A stretch of DNA of 64,000 nt from Varanus komodoensis (Eukaryota > Chordata > Lepidosauria > Squamata > Varanidae): NCBI RefSeq assembly GCF_004798865.1, contig NW_025335568.1:21261835-21325834 (forward strand). Reading direction: 5' to 3'. Shown here piece after piece: positions 45,502 to 57,030 of the stretch. The position numbers and the translations under genes were made by a program. Position 1 is the first letter of the stretch. Every line of letters starts with the position of its first letter. The notes under the pieces were generated by a model, which searched no databases, was not told the DNA's origin, and saw nothing but the letters and a program-made list of their open reading frames with translations.

Positions 45502-48439
45502 AAACACACACCTGCACCAGCTCCAAAGTTGCCCTTACAGTTCATCGCCTCAGCCAGCATGGAAAGGACCCTGCCAGGCGGAGGACCAGCAGTGTTGCAA
45601 GGTCAGACTCCCACCTCTGACCACAGCACACACCTACAAGATCAGGGCTGGCACTCTGGCCTATCCTATGGCTGTCTAGACAGCAACTAGTGACCACAAC
45701 ATTGCATCGTTAGTCTCTCACAGCAAACCACAAAGAAGAGCTGCAAGGCATGCCAACATTTCCTAGATTTAATATGGCACAGTCTTCATGCACTTTATTA
45801 CCTGTAGGGATTATTCTCAGTTGCCAGATGCTCCTGCCCACACACACACACACACCGGGGCGGGGGGAGATTATGCAGACACACAAACCCACAGGCCCCA
45901 AATCCTAGGAAAGAGCTGCCCTCTTTGACATTTTTGTGTGAGTTGAAGCTGCACACTGACCATTCAAAGCAACAGTAACTGATGATGGAACTGACCCTTC
46001 CTAACTTTCCTTTGCTAATCCGGCATTTATAGTGTGAAAGCAAACCTGGGGCTTGATTGGATCTTACCTGAAATGAATAAAGCTCAGTGATAAATTTGAG
46101 CTGAGTAATTTAACACTGGAAATCCCCCCTTGAGGTTTGACATTTGAAACACTTACATTTGTGTCCACTGGGCTTCAAGCCATAGATGCGGCCTCTCCTG
46201 CTTCAACCTTGTCCCTGTTTGTCCATTTTGTCCCCATTGCCCTGTCCTCAGAATCTACATGGAAAGCATCATTCTTGCATATAAAAGCTTTGCAGTTGTC
46301 CTTTTGCCACTTTGGAGCAGATACAGACAAGAAGAGCTGACCGGCATGCATGATCCAATTGTTTTAGTAAAAGCCAGGGGAAAGCTGCATTGATTCCCAG
46401 CCTCATGGACATAAGAATCCAAAATTGTTCAGAGTTGCCATTAATGCAATTTCCCCTGTGAAACCAGAAAGAAGCAGAGTGACTGCTCATTCGGAGGTAA
46501 CATAATGGCAGCAGAAGAAGCCAAAATTGCTTTTCTGAATTCTTGCTCACTGCCGCTATAATTGGGCACCCCAAGGTATTCAGTTCTCAGTCACAATGCG
46601 CACTACTCGCGTCTGCGATCACATATCACCGAACCAACAGCTCAGGCACATTTTGAATTGGTTTGTTATTAATGTGGTCAATGAAAAATTGTAATGATGG
46701 CCTGAAAATCTTCTATGGATCCCTGGGAAATATGCCTCAAAAAGCAGGGGAAAATCCTTTGCTGTCCTGACAGCAACAAAGTTAGATGGAAAAATTAGTC
46801 CATGCCTGACATTTAATGATGCCACCTCTCATCCTTTAGTAGACCACTTGGAAGTTGAGTTCACGAGAATTAGGTTCTTGCCGGCAAATCACTAACTCTG
46901 TACAAGAGAGCTAGCTCCTGACTGTGACGGAAGTTCAACGCAAAGAGGCTGGCCCACAATACAGAATATTCACGTGGTGCTCAGCCATTTAAAGCTAACT
47001 GGGAGAAAAACCCATACTGAACAAAGAATTCCACTCTGCAAAGAACATTCCTGGGTCTCCAATGTCAGTAAATTCTCCTGATTAAAATATCTGCAATGTG
47101 CCCCACTTACTGAAGTAACTGAGGCACAGTGTCTACCCCCTACAGGATGCTTCAAGATTTCTTTGCCAACTCACCACCCAAATTTAACGGTGAGGCTGTA
47201 AACTACAGGGGATGAGCTTGACTCAAGTCTCAGATTCCTAGGACACCCCTGAAAAGAGCTGTTTTCAAGCCACCATAATAATGCACTTTTCAACATGGCC
47301 AAAAGCAGTTTTATGAAGAAAAAATTCAGCTCTGTTTACTGAAGAACAAATAATGCCAGAAATAATCAGTAGAATTTAAAACAATGATGAGCTCTATATA
47401 TTTTCTGAAGACACTGGAAGGAGTACAAACACTAGTTTTGCCACCAGCTATTTGTTACGAACACCATAAACCAGGGGTGGTAAACCATCTTGTTAGACAT
47501 TCTCAGGAGACACAGTTGAATACATTGTGGCCAGGGGGAGGGGCACAGGCACCTGGAGCAGTGTGGAGAACTGGGCTGAGACACTTTCCCTCAGCACCAT
47601 GAGTGCTGGACTTCACCCAAAGGCCTTAGGGTCTCTGCTCCTTTCCTAAAATAAAATAACTCCCACAACAAAATTGGTACTAGTCAATTTAGCCCTTTTG
47701 AACTTTCACCATCTTAGGAATTAGGCAGTAAACACTTCAAGGTAAAATATGGCTGCATTTTTCTCCTATTTTTGGCACCACCTTTTTTGCCCTTGACCTA
47801 ATACATTGCAAGAGTGCCGCACCCAAGAGCTTCTCTAAGCTATGTCCTCAGACAAAAAGTTTCTCCACTTGTTTGACTAATAGTTTTCCTCTGCAGTGCA
47901 TCCCAGTTATTGCTAAGATGTCTCCATTCCTCAGAAATGGTCTCAATTTTCTATAATCAGAAGTAATAGTACTGTATTTTCAGGCATATGGATGAAGGTC
48001 CACTTGTGCAACATTCTGACAGGTTGTTCTCTGAATTCTGTCTTTAGAAAATGTTCTTCCAACTTTTCAATTGTCCTTCACCAACATTCTGTGGTCTAAA
48101 AGCTAAGCTACATGGTACACTTACTGTGCAGTGTACAGCTCTCTTTTTCTCACAGTGCTCCAGCCTGGTGAAATGACCAGAACCCTAAAATATACCATAT
48201 GAAAGCAGTAGATTTCTTTTCCTCCTGGAGCCCCAGAAAATGACCTCCAATATATCCATTGACCCCAACTGAGTAAGGCAGATGTCCATATACACCTGCT
48301 TGCAGATGAACATTAGTATCACATTGTTTGCATGGGACCAACCAAGACTGATCAGCACATTCACACCCAGTACCAACACCCAGGGCTGGGCTGGGGACCT
48401 TGGACAACTCGCCATGCATTTTGCATGAAACAAGAAAAT
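45171..48439. other. Intergenic region between TET2 and PPA2
   Basis: It contains a CT/CA simple run at 45474-45512 and a (CA)9 run at 45839-45856. The 46560-46860 block is repeat-free and AT-rich and may be conserved (see findings). No gene was recognised. Confidence 0.45.
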
Positions 48440-48958
48440 GGAGCACAAGGTAAGACAGCTTGGAAATATCTGCTAGTGCAAAATGCAGCTGCCCAAGTGC
48501 TGGTGGGGATGAGTAGGTCGGAGCATGTAACACCTACACTGTGCCAATTGTACTGTTGACCAGTGGATTTCCAAGCACCATTTAAAGCACTGGTTTTGGC
48601 TTGCTTTATGACCAAATTACTTGAAAGACCACCATCAGCCTGCCTACACTTCAAGAGCAGCAACAAAGGCTGTCTTCATTCATCTTTCTTTGAAGGCAAT
48701 TGTGTTAGGTGTGCCAGGGCCTTTGCTGCAATGGCCCCACATCTCTGGAATGTGTTGCCGTTGAGGTACTTTCAGGCCACAACATGGCAGGTTTTGAAAA
48801 CCTACTTGTTTACTCATGCCACCCATGATTCCGTATTTTTTTGTTTCTGCTTTTTAGATTTTTTTAAAAATGAAATTGGTTGATTTTATTGTTGCAAGTT
48901 GTTTTGGAAGATTTCCTGCCCTGAAAGACATCCTATAAATATTTTAAGTTAATAAATG
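48440..48958 (+). mobile_element. L2-like LINE C-terminal and 3' UTR fragment
   Basis: The + strand reads LVQNAAAQVLVGMSRSEHVT, then FKALVLAC, then FAAMAPHLWNVLPL and LKTYLFTHA. This is the well-known C-terminus of L2-clade reverse transcriptases (VQNAAARLL...HWLPV...FKxL...APxLWNxLP...LKTHLF). It is split by stops and a frame change. The tail ends 'aagttaataaatg', matching the fragment at 9030-9165. Confidence 0.75.
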
Positions 48959-49595
48959 TTAGCCAACTCTTTCTACATGGGAGAACAGAAGGCTAAAGTT
49001 TGAACTCTGCTGTCACCTCAAATCATCCTTTTACACCTCTCATCCAATGCAGAATTGCAAGCTGAGCTATAAATCTATACGGAGGACACCGTGAGATGCC
49101 TGCAGTTCATCATCCTTGGGTCAGCTTGCAGGATTTATCCATAGTGAATAGAAATATGGCCAGTAAATTATTTCTCCCAAGTTTTCCTGACTCATTTAAA
49201 ATTTGATTCTGCAAATGTTATCAGTGGACAGAACCCCGATTGTGAGAAGTCTGCCTGAGTTTACTGCTGGTTTAATACAGAACACATTTTATTTACTTCT
49301 GTCAGGACCACACAAGTATTATTTATTGGCAAGGTCCTTCTTAGAGCCAAGTCTGTATTAGGATTAATATCTCACACTGATCTGAACTGAACCTGAAATC
49401 TATGTAAAAACATACTTCTGAACTTCAGGCTATGTGAACAAAAGTGCACAGGCAAACAAGGTTATAAACTTATATTTGCTTTCCCTCTTGTAACAGCACA
49501 AAATCTCGGGAGCTGGACTTCCTCCAACAGCCACATGAAGGGCTTTCAAGATCTTTTAAGTCTGATGGGCAAGGGTCAAACACATTCCTCATTTA

Positions 49596-49845
49596 GAGCC
49601 AGTGCAGTGTAGTGGCTAAGAGAACAGGACCGGGACTCGTGAGATCTGGGTTCTAGTCCCCACTCAGTCATGGAGCTCATTGGGTGACTTTGGGCCACAG
49701 CCACAGACTCTCAGTCCAACCTACGTACCTCACAGGGTTACTGTTGTGAATATAAGCTTGAGAGCAGCAGGTAGAGAATGATGTAAGCTACTTTGAGTTT
49801 ATTATAAGAAAAAGTAGAATATAAATCTACTAAATAAATAAATAA
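49596..49845 (+). repeat. tRNA-derived SINE with BovB-like tail, copy 5
   Basis: Full-length order: 'gagccagtgcagtgtagtgg', 'gggttctagtccccactcag' (B-box-like), 'gggtgactttgggcca', 'cctcacagggttactg', 'gtaagctactttgagttt' and an AATAAATAAATAA tail. Confidence 0.85.
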
Positions 49846-49849
49846 GTTA

Positions 49850-51160
49850 TCCCATGGAAAACAAATGTAAAACTGGATGGTGTCTTTTGTATTGTATTCA
49901 GGCTTAAGTCCTACTTAGAGCAGATCCACTGAAATCAACAAGATTGTTAATGACTACAGTTCTACTGATGGATTTGCTTGAAGTATGACTAAGTTTGGAT
50001 ACTATCCTTTGTTTCACATTTTTTCACCATCACAAATGGAGCAAAAGCTTCACACAAACATTAGTTATACTTTTTATGCCAGACATGAACATGTATTTTG
50101 TACTGCTGAGTTCCCAATCAAAATTTAAGTCTAATACAAAATGTATTGCAGTAACAATTCTAAATCCATTAATTATTCCCATATTTATCTTCTTAGCTAC
50201 TTTAAGGACCATGGACGGCAGAGAAGAACAAAAGATGGTGCTGGCTGGTAATCCTGACCCCAGAGAAGTCAGTAACAAGTGTGATTTTAAGTGTAACTTA
50301 TCCACAAGAATGTTGTGACTACCACTACTACAAATAGCTTTGGGAGGCAGGTTAGTAGCAAGCTTCAATTGTATCTAACGATGCACTAACTTGGGAATAA
50401 GTCTCACTGAATTCTCTTCTGAGTAGACATGAGAAACCTGCAACCTAACTTAGGGTAATTGTAATTGGCTAAGATGGCTGTATATAAAGACACTATCCTC
50501 ATTAATGGTACTGCTCAGCTTGCATCAACTTCTCCCAGCCCAGCGCCTTGAAGATGTGTTGGACTATAGCTCTCATGACCGCAACCTGTCTGGTCAAAGT
50601 CTAGCAATAATGGGAGCTGTAATTAATACATCCAAAGGGGACCAGGTTTGGAAAGGCTGTTCTAAATCCTGTCAGACCACATCCTATGCTCAGCTCTGCA
50701 TATCCCTGGAAGTTCCAACATGACTCAACTATGAGATAGACCATGGTGGACAACTGCTTGTCCACTTTCCTTTTCTGTCTTCTCAGCAACGGCCTTCATA
50801 AGCAAGGAAAGAGCCATAACTATGCTTGTTTTCAGTTATCATGTCAACCCAGTTTACACACCCATTTCAGACCATGGGTGCCAGTTCTGGCTTACCAGCC
50901 AAGTTCAGCCATTCAGACATTACATCAAACCATAGATAAAAATTATTCAAGCATCATCTGAACAGAGCTCAGCCTCCTAATTCTTGACAGCCAAACAATC
51001 AACAACACCACAAGAAACACACAACAATTTTCATTCTCTAAAATGAGAACCAGGAAAATTGACAAGATGCAGTTCGTACATGTTAGAGGGTTACAGTTAT
51101 TACTTGATTGAAAGGTGAAGAAAGTGCACTTTGGGTAAAAATGTCACACATACACAAGGG
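49850..51160. other. Intergenic region before PPA2 3' end
   Basis: A degraded family B MITE lies at 50530-50660 and a short MITE-like 'aacttgggaataagtctcac' block at 50388-50460. No gene was recognised. Confidence 0.45.
50530..50660. repeat. hAT-like MITE (family B), degraded
   Basis: 'gaagatgtgttggactatag' on the left and 'gggagctgtaattaatacat' on the right are inverted relatives around a central block. The pattern is the same as at 32262. Confidence 0.5.
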
Positions 51161-51180
51161 AGAAAATCTTAAAAATCATT

Positions 51181-51186
51181 TTTATT
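51181..51186 (-). terminator. PPA2: Possible PPA2 polyadenylation signal
   Basis: AATAAA on the minus strand (TTTATT on +), 177 bp past the PPA2 stop codon. It is the first canonical signal downstream. It would give a short 3' UTR. It is not supported by transcript data here. Confidence 0.4.
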
Positions 51187-51362
51187 TACATGGCAGACAG
51201 TTTGCTGCACGCAAAGATTTTCCAAATCTAGTCAGTGGTGACTCTGCTTGCTTATCTCCAGTGAACAGTACATGTGCTTGTGTGTGTTTGTACATGTGAA
51301 ACAGAGAGAACTTGATGAATTAGTGGATTTCACAGTCTGACATCAGCCAATGCCAGTGATCA

Positions 51363-51388
51363 TTAGCCAAGAAAATGCCACTTATCAG
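51363..51388 (-). CDS. PPA2: PPA2 last coding exon (26 bp to stop)
   Basis: It completes the split Ala codon, then encodes DKWHFLG and TAA (stop at 51365-51363). The acceptor is TCTCTTTTAG on the minus strand. Human PPA2 ends WHFLGK, so the terminal Lys is missing here. Confidence 0.88.
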
Positions 51389-54300
51389 CTAAAAGAAAAG
51401 AGAACAAATATTATCCAGGGCAAGTAACTTAAAAATCATTCACAACACCTATCCTTGTTCTCCCCTCTATATTCATCAATATATATAAAGAAACTTGCCT
51501 GGGTCCACTATATCATTTTATGATGCCACTACTCTAAATAATAAATAGATCAATAAAATGACACAAGTCCAGCTATTGCCCTTCCCTTACGAGAAAAAGA
51601 AAGCTTAAAGTAAGAATGTAGGCATGGTTCATAAAATATGCTGTAGGGTTTTCACAGTGGAAAAAGAATCGCTTTGCTTCTGCTTGCTCAGTCAAGTCAC
51701 AGAAATAGAACCACAGGAGACAAGTAAATCCACAACCAACTTAAACAAAAGGCTAACACTGATAACTCAAATAAGCACATTTTGTTTTAAATCTGCATAC
51801 AACAGCCAGTTTCAAACCCAGATTCCTTTTATAGGATGCAAGCAAGAAATCCACAGCGGCCTTACCTTCTTTGGAAACCGAACATTCTTCCACAGGTGGC
51901 GGAGCCTACAAAAAGAACAGGTACTTCATTTTGATGTACTTATTTAAAGCCAACAGTTGGGGCTGCACAGAGCACAAAATGGGCAGTTTACAATCTAAGA
52001 GTAAATTGTGGAAGAGCATTTTAATGATTCTGTTTCATGTACTTAGGTTTAGTTTCAGCTGGGCAGCCTTCCCTCACCTGACGGGAGCTGAGGGGAATTG
52101 TAGTTCTATATTTTTAAGTCTATGAGCTTGGAGAAGGCTACAGTATGGGAGCCACTTTGTAGACGGACTGGGAAATAGTTCCTATCTCCCAGGGCAGCGA
52201 GGAGGAAAGGGCCGAGGACTTTGAGGGAACAAGGCTAGCAGGGACTTTAACATCACCATTATTTCTCTGAACAGCCAACTCCTGGGCCATTTCAAGCACT
52301 GCCTTTTGCAACTCTTCCCCATTTCATTACACTTTTGCATGAGGGATGCTGTTCGAACACATACAAAGTTTCCAGCCATCTTCGGCAAAGAAAACAGTTG
52401 CCTAGATTCTGTGTGTCCTAGGCTCACTTGTCCTGAGCCTTTGGACTAGAATGAGCTACTGTTGTTTTTAAAAACGCTACTAAGGGCCAACATTAAAAGA
52501 TCAGCACTGAAAGGGCACTGAGCCCAGTACTAGCCTTCCTCTGCCTGATGTTGTAAACTAGAGGTGGTTTTGACTACAACTCCCATTAATCCTAACAATT
52601 GGTCATGCTGGCTGGAGCTGATGCCCAGAACTTTTAGAGTACCATGCTGAGGAACATTCTATTATTATGTGATAGAAATGGGGAAAGATGTGCCACCAAG
52701 AGTCTGTCAGCTACACATGTACCACTCAAGATATAAAAACAGGTTTTTTAGTCGACTAATAGCTAAAAATCAGATTTCCAAACAGCCAAGAATGCTCCTG
52801 AAAAAACACTCAACAAAATGATGCGGTTGCTGCAGCTGGCAAAGCAGTTTGTAGACAGATCAGACTCTGAGGTTTCAATTTAGGATATAAGCCGGCATTT
52901 ATATTTTTAGGTCCTTTGCTTAAGTTTCCCTTTGTTTTTTTTAAAACATTCGGCTGAAGCAAACAGAACTGTTTAAAAATATTTCTCTCTCTGTGTCTCT
53001 TTCTCACGCAGGCGCACACTATTTTCTCCTTCTCTACAAGATGCATTTAATTACAGAATGAAGTAAATAAAGGGCACACTTGGTGATCTGAGTAGGCCGC
53101 TGCTAGTCAATGAGTTTTGAGGGCTGGGTGGTAACTCATGGCAACAGGGTAGACAAACACACGCATATAAAGACCTAGGCTAGACACAGACTGTGCACAG
53201 TGGCATTATTCAGGATCCAAAAGGAGAGAGGGTGTGTGTGGGTGACAATCTGGCTTCATGGAGTGCTTGGTAAAATAAGTGAGCATGTGGAAATGCGGCT
53301 CCTACGATGCATTTACAAGACTGCTAATGATGTGTGGCCAAGTATGTCTGTGTGAAATAAGTAGAGGGTCCCCACCAGGACCCCCCTCCAACTCCCCCCT
53401 ACTTATCTCACACAGACATACTTGGCCATACACTCCAGTGCTCCCGACTTAATTTCCAAGCCAGATCTTCTCCTTGTTTTACCCAGTGGATTACAACAGT
53501 ACAATCCCTGGATGCCTCATGTGCACAGTGTGAGTGACTCACACTGGAGAAGGCGAAGAGGAGGGGGAGGTAACAGAATTTCCCTTACACACTGCACAAT
53601 AGCTTGGGCATCCTCTTCATTGCAGCAGTAGGGGCTGGTACCCACCAGGAGGTTGATGCTGAAAAGAGAAGACCGTTACTAACACGTGGAGAAGAAGACG
53701 TTATCTTAAGTCCTACGTCAGGCTCCTTAAACAGGGAAGGGCTCCAAGAAGCTGCCTCACACAGGGTCAGAGCATAGCCCATCAGTATCAGCAATGTCCA
53801 CATCAGGGATGGAGAACCTGTGGTCCACAGCAGCTTGGGCCCTGGATACTTTCCAAGCCCTGGACACTCCCTGAGCCCTGCCAAGACCCAAGCCCTTGTT
53901 ACCTGTAATCTGAGACTGGACAGAAGGGGATTATCTGGAGCACTGCTGTCTCCCCCAGTGGGGCCAACATGATAGCATCCCCCTACCAGCATTGTCCAGT
54001 GACATAATCAGGTAAGTTAGAGTCCACTATGGATAAAAGAAGAAGACCACCCCCTCTCCCACTGCCTCTTATTTCTGTTGTTAGATACAATGATAATTTA
54101 CAGAGCAATTCTGTGCATGACCACTTACAAGCCCCACTGAGTTCAGCAAGGGATTACCTGCAGGTAACTATGTACAGGCCTTCAGTTTGGGCCAGGCAAT
54201 CTTCCAGACGTTTTGGGTCACAGCTCTCATCAGCCCCAGCCAGCATGGCCAAAGTTTTGTAGTTCACCCATGTTGTCTGATTCTGGTGCAGTGCTAGGCA

Positions 54301-56998
54301 TGGCTGATAAGTATGTACCATTAAGTGCAACAGGAGCTGCAATTTACGCTCTCTTACCTGAGTGTAAGCTCCATGGAACTAACTGGGCCTTAGGTCTGAG
54401 TACATGCATAGCTTTGGGCTTTCTTATTGTTTCATACCAAGCATTTCTCAACAGCAAACCAGTCCTCTTACTATCCATCTAAATGAGCAAAGCCAACATC
54501 AAGGCATCCTCAAGAAAATTTGAGGTTTATCATCTTTGTAGAAGCAGAAGGCTAGAAGTGCATTTATTTTTGGAACCATTACTGAAGTTTAGTTACTGAA
54601 CAATTTGCAGGGCTCAAGTCATTCAGAAAAACACATGCCCAATTAGCAAGAAGAATTACGAACAAATGCAAAAGACCTTTGGGATAGGAGAAGCACTACT
54701 ACCTTCATAAAGCTATCCAAGACAATATAACATTAATTCACGCCAGATTTTGATAGACAGATGCAAAATGGATGTTTACCATTTGATGCCTCCTCCATTA
54801 GCCTTTTTGTGAACCAAGGATTTCCAGCATTCATGGGTGGACTTAATTATTTCAACTGCAAATGCCTATTCAAAAAGTTAAACAGAAATGTGATTTTACC
54901 CCCTCTTTAACAAAAGAATCAATGTGACATTTTCAAAGCTTAGAGACAACTACACTCAAGTTAAGACTGTATGTTCAAGGATATCTTGGAACTTCCAAAT
55001 TCCATGCTCAAACCTTTCCTTTTTTAAAAAAGGAAACTTCTAAAAATTAGCTATAAAATTATTCAGGAGGCTTCCATCCACCACTGATTTACACCCAGAA
55101 GTATGGTGTTGGGGGGACTCAGAATGGCAGTGTACATTTCACAGGAATGCTCATGTGGTTCCCCCACTATCTTTCATGTAGGCCATGGGAACGAAGCTAT
55201 ATTTGGGGATAGAATAACCCTTTTAGCATTCCCAGAACCATTCTGAGAAGCTACTCCAAGCCAGTTCAAACAAAGAACTAAGGAACTGAACTATGCTTTG
55301 GCTCTGCTTTCAGCAAAGTTTTTCTGCATATGCTCAGTTTTTAAATACCAGCTGTACTGGCTGCAGAACTCCAAACCTCACTAAAACAGAAAGTGTCTAA
55401 TTAAGGACAGAAGACGATCTCAGAATGCAGCTGGGGCCAAGAGCATTTTCCCAAGGACTGGGGGTGGGGAAGAGAGAAGAACGTTGGCTACACTTTAGGA
55501 AAAGCAGCAAAAGAAAGCTTTCCCCAAACAAAGAACTCATCTGGGGATCACAGGCACTCCAAAGATGAGATGCTTTTCTTCCAGAGAAAAGTTAGGTGTA
55601 CTTCATGGGTCACGATAAAAGTTTTCCACAAACCATGCACCAGGGATGAGAAGTATATGTCCTTGCTACTGTTAGCCTGTAACACCTATCACCCTCCGAC
55701 CTTGGCTATGCTGGATAGGGCTGATGGCAGTTACAGTACACCAACTTCTATAACGGTGGGGGTGTTTCAGGATAGGCTGAACATGCACACGGTAAGCATG
55801 TCATGACTGGGACTGGCTGGAACTGCGTGTCAGACTAGATGGCTCAAGAGACCCCTTCTGACTCACTCTGTTTCTATCTGCAGGTACCACCACTTGTCCA
55901 GCCTGCCATCAACCTATACGGTGTACAAAAATACTGCAGCACACACTCAAAGCCAGCTGACGCATGCAGTGCAAGGCTGTGCCCTTGTGGCAGCTTGTTC
56001 TGACGTGCAATCACCCTATTAATGCTAAAAGGATGCTGCCCCAAACCAGAAACAGGAGAGTCTTCACTGTACAAGTATCAGTCTGGTCATTCCTTTGAAA
56101 GGTATACAGGGTGTTTTATTAACCACAGACACAACAGATGTAGGACTGACACACAGAAGAGGAAGTAAGCACTTTCTTCAATGTCATTTTTTAAAAATTG
56201 CTCTTCTAATAATATTGGGTTAGATCCTGATGAAGTTACTCAGGCTCTGGTCCCATTGTGATCAATGTGATCACCAGCAACCATTCACTCTTCTCATCGA
56301 TTTCAATGAAACTAAAATGTGCCTTTCAGAATCTGGAACCAACTCACTGTTTCACCAAGGCACATATTTCAGCAAGAACCATCAATACATTTGCTATCTT
56401 CAGTAAAGAGATTCTTCACCTTGTCTTTAAATGTCCTGTTAAAAGCAAATTGATTTTCTGGCTTCCCATCTGGAACTTTATATAATCTGAACCAGTCAAC
56501 AGTAGATTCAAGATACCCTGGTTTGAACTTCCTGACATCCTCAATATCTGTAATGAAGCAGGAAATACAGATACCAAGTTAGTATGATATATAAATTTGC
56601 CCCAAGCCAAGTGCAAGGTTAGTCCAATCTGCTTATCAAGTAGAAAATCATGGGTTTTTAGTGATCATTCTTCATAAGCAGAAGAGGTTCCATTCACTTC
56701 AGCAAGGGCATGGAGGTTTCCCTTAAACCAAAGAGAATGGGCGAGTTTGCACATCACACCAACCCACCAGGACCCACTGTGTAAACCATCCACAGTGAGT
56801 CCCATAGATGATTGGCTCACCATGGGTTTTTCGCTTCCTCCCTTCCCTTCAGTCCTCCAGGAGACATTTCAGAAGAAATCACAGGAAGGCTGTGTCATCT
56901 TTCCCTTCCCACTGTGACTGAACCAGTTTTAGTTTGCTGTGTCAACTATGTATCCATGTATGTATGTATGTATGTATGTATGTATGTATGTATGTATG

Positions 56999-57030
<32 letters not shown>

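Noticed and set aside
45439-45690. Open frame with SLSLTHTHKHT repeat
   Set aside because: It is a translation of the CT/CA simple repeat at 45474-45512.
53587-53590. Alternative donor two bases upstream at the end of the 70-bp PPA2 exon (GTGTAAG)
   Set aside because: Using it breaks the phase with the 40-bp exon that follows. GTAAGG at 53588 keeps the frame.
56941-57030. Regular tandem repeats as a possible CRISPR array
   Set aside because: These are 4-bp microsatellite units without spacers, in a vertebrate genome.
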